13,676 nucleotides of DNA, taken from Verrucomicrobiota bacterium. GTDB taxonomy: Bacteria; Verrucomicrobiota; Kiritimatiellia; JAAZAB01. The number at the start of each line of letters is the position of its first letter. The stretch's first letter is position 1. The translations under genes were made by a program, and so were the position numbers. Shown one piece after another: positions 12,496 to 13,676 of this stretch. Below the pieces are notes generated by a model. The model was not told the origin of the DNA. It saw nothing but the letters and a program-made list of their open reading frames with translations, and did no database searches. Location of the stretch: assembly GCA_018896395.1 (NCBI GenBank), contig JAHIMN010000086.1, positions 1 to 13,676 on the forward strand. The letters are read 5' to 3'.

Positions 12496-13593
12496 TTAGT
12501 GGCTGGGGAGCTTTCCGCCGGGAGCTTCACCTTCGACGGCCTTGGAAAATCCGCTCATCTGCTCAATCTTGACTTCCACGCGGCCCAGGCGTTTGTCCGC
12601 TTCCTCGTAGCGCTTCTGGGCGTTGCCCAAGTGCTGGCCGACTACGCGGAAATCTTCCATAAAACTGTCCAGCTCCTTTTTCAGGCGAGCCAGGTTGTCC
12701 ATGATTTCCCGCGCGCTTTCCTCCACCCGCAGGCCGCGCAGGCCCAGCAGGATGGTCTGGAGATAGGCGAAAAAAGAATTGGGCGAGACCGGAATGACCC
12801 GCCGCTTGAGCGCGTACTGGAAGAGCGCGTCCTCGTCGTTTCCCTCATTGCGCACAATGATTCCATAATAGACATTCTCGGCGGGAATATACATCATGGC
12901 AAAGTCCAGCGTGCCTTCATCGGTGCGGATATATTTTTTGGCGATGTCGTCTATGTGCTTCTTGACGTCGCGGACAAACTGTTTGCCGGCCGCCGCGCGC
13001 TCCAATTCATCGGCGGCGTTAACACTGCGCTTGAAATTCTCAAGCGGGAATTTGGCGTCAATGGCCGCCAGCCCCAGGCTGAGCTTAATGACGGCGTCCA
13101 CGGTTTCGCCGCCCTTGAATTTATACTGGAGCGCATAGCTCTGTTCGGGGAGGACCTGGGCCAGCAGTTCGGTCAGCAGGTATTCCCCAAAGCCTCCCCG
13201 CAATTTGGGCGCCTGCAAGGTCTGCTGAAGTTCGGCTATATTCCGGCCGACGTCAAAAATCCGCTTGGACGCCTCGTCCATCTGGCCGAGTCGCTCGCGG
13301 ACATCGCCAATGACTTTGGCGGTATTGTCCAGCCGGTCCCCCAGCGTGCGATTGGCGTCCGTCAGTGCCCGCGCCACCTGCTCATGCAATAGCCGCAGTT
13401 CCTCGCGCAGGTGCTTTTGCAAACCCTCCGCTTGCTGGGTAGTTTGGGTGAGCCCGGCCTGCATCTGATTCTGCAGAAGTAGGAGCGCCTGCGCATCGGT
13501 ATCCCTGCGCATGAGGGCATGCCGAATCCACCAGGCCGCCAGGCCCATGGCTGCTATGATGATTAAGACTGGAAAAACATAGTCCATTGCCAT
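12496..13593 (-). CDS. rmuC: RmuC-family DNA recombination protein
   Basis: The protein is 365 aa. An N-terminal membrane helix (about residues 5-23) is followed by a long coiled coil (about 35-125, rich in Gln, Glu and Leu) and the RmuC domain (about 128-330), recognised by LRGGFGEYLLTELLAQVLP, LAAIDAKFPLENF, KKYIRTDEGTLDFAMMYIPAENVYY and VIPVSPNSFFAYLQTI. RmuC proteins are predicted PD-(D/E)xK-like nuclease-fold proteins that limit inversion and rearrangement at short inverted repeats in E. coli; the exact biochemistry is unsettled. It is somewhat shorter than the E. coli protein, with a short C-terminal tail. There is no Shine-Dalgarno before either candidate ATG (13593 or 13587). Its presence next to so many palindromic repeats is notable but may be chance. 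Confidence 0.93.
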   Translation of the reverse strand: MAMDYVFPVLIIIAAMGLAAWWIRHALMRRDTDAQALLLLQNQMQAGLTQTTQQAEGLQKHLREELRLLHEQVARALTDANRTLGDRLDNTAKVIGDVRERLGQMDEASKRIFDVGRNIAELQQTLQAPKLRGGFGEYLLTELLAQVLPEQSYALQYKFKGGETVDAVIKLSLGLAAIDAKFPLENFKRSVNAADELERAAAGKQFVRDVKKHIDDIAKKYIRTDEGTLDFAMMYIPAENVYYGIIVRNEGNDEDALFQYALKRRVIPVSPNSFFAYLQTILLGLRGLRVEESAREIMDNLARLKKELDSFMEDFRVVGQHLGNAQKRYEEADKRLGRVEVKIEQMSGFSKAVEGEAPGGKLPSH

Positions 13594-13676
13594 AGAATCA
13601 TATCGAAAACGAAAGGGAGAACAAGCGTTTTAACCGTCCCGACCGATGACGGCACGTCAAATGCAGAATGCAGAAT
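13594..13676. other. rmuC upstream region, cut by the window edge
   Basis: On the minus strand TATGAT (13602-13597) lies only three bases before the ATG at 13593, with a weak TTGTTC (13624-13619) 16 nt upstream. If used, transcription would begin near 13590 and translation would be leaderless from the ATG at 13587. The support is weak. The last bases hold a CAGAATG heptad pair. Confidence 0.3.
13664..13676 (+). repeat. CAGAATG heptad pair, truncated by the window end
   Basis: CAGAATG (13664-13670) is followed directly by CAGAAT at the last base of the window, the start of another array of the CAGANNN type. Its full length cannot be seen. Confidence 0.55.

Noticed and set aside
12076..13392. 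438-codon open frame on the plus strand covering rmuC and the start of the oxidoreductase gene
   Set aside because: It is antisense to two well-supported genes, spans their intergenic region including the heptad array, and its translation shows no recognisable domain. It is a by-product of GC-rich codon use.
3955..13676. Heptad and palindrome arrays as a CRISPR array
   Set aside because: The repeat units are 7 nt or simple palindromes without 21-48 nt repeats, regular unique spacers or cas genes.
1..13676. tRNA, rRNA, riboswitch or integrase/attachment site
   Set aside because: No cloverleaf, rRNA signature, known riboswitch core or recombinase gene was recognised on either strand by eye; a covariance-model scan would be needed to exclude small RNAs.

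Overview
The window looks like a piece of a GC-rich Gram-negative chromosome. An Mla/MCE lipid-transport cluster, a type IV pilin-like protein and lipoproteins imply two membranes. A large modular Ig-like/Calx-beta/FG-GAP surface protein, an FAD_oxidored protein with HEAT repeats, a xylose-isomerase-like epimerase and many short dispersed repeats together suggest the PVC superphylum, most likely a Kiritimatiellota/Verrucomicrobiota/Lentisphaerota-type environmental bacterium. That assignment is inference; there is no rRNA or other phylogenetic marker here.

Layout. Plus strand, 1-4772: the 3' part of a giant secreted repeat protein (1-2940), an AT-rich leader, a membrane-anchored FHA-domain protein (3236-3739), a palindrome-rich intergenic element, and an orphan GspJ-like pseudopilin (4002-4772) carrying two copies of a palindromic DNA repeat inside its coding sequence. 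The strands converge at 4773-4883. Minus strand, read from high to low coordinates: RmuC (13593-12496), a double-flavin-domain oxidoreductase with a C-terminal HEAT region (12338-9540), then an apparent five-gene unit: sugar-phosphate isomerase/epimerase (9338-8439), MlaE-like permease (8432-7644), an ABC ATPase-like protein with every catalytic motif degraded (7437-6739), MlaD/MCE protein (6703-5936) and a TPR lipoprotein (5939-4884). A good sigma70-like extended -10 promoter (9384-9412) precedes the epimerase, and the gaps or overlaps (6, 206, 35 and -4 nt) are consistent with one transcript, although the 206-nt gap holds a palindromic repeat.

How the genes fit together. The permease, ABC-like subunit, MCE protein and lipoprotein are the expected parts of an inner-membrane complex handing phospholipid across the periplasm. 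The ABC-like subunit seems unable to bind or hydrolyse ATP, so either the real ATPase is encoded elsewhere or the complex works differently. The TPR lipoprotein takes the place usually held by MlaC or a PqiC-like lipoprotein.

Two repeat phenomena cross the gene boundaries. First, nearly every intergenic gap contains a short degenerate tandem array with a 7-nt period (CCATNNN, GGTTNNN at 7-8 nt, CAGANNN). Second, palindromic mobile-type repeats have entered protein-coding sequence twice: in the pseudopilin, where the same repeat is translated in two frames, and between the start codon and the signal-peptide core of the TPR lipoprotein. The most promising unusual items are the pseudo-ATPase in the Mla-like operon, the heptad arrays and the translated repeats.
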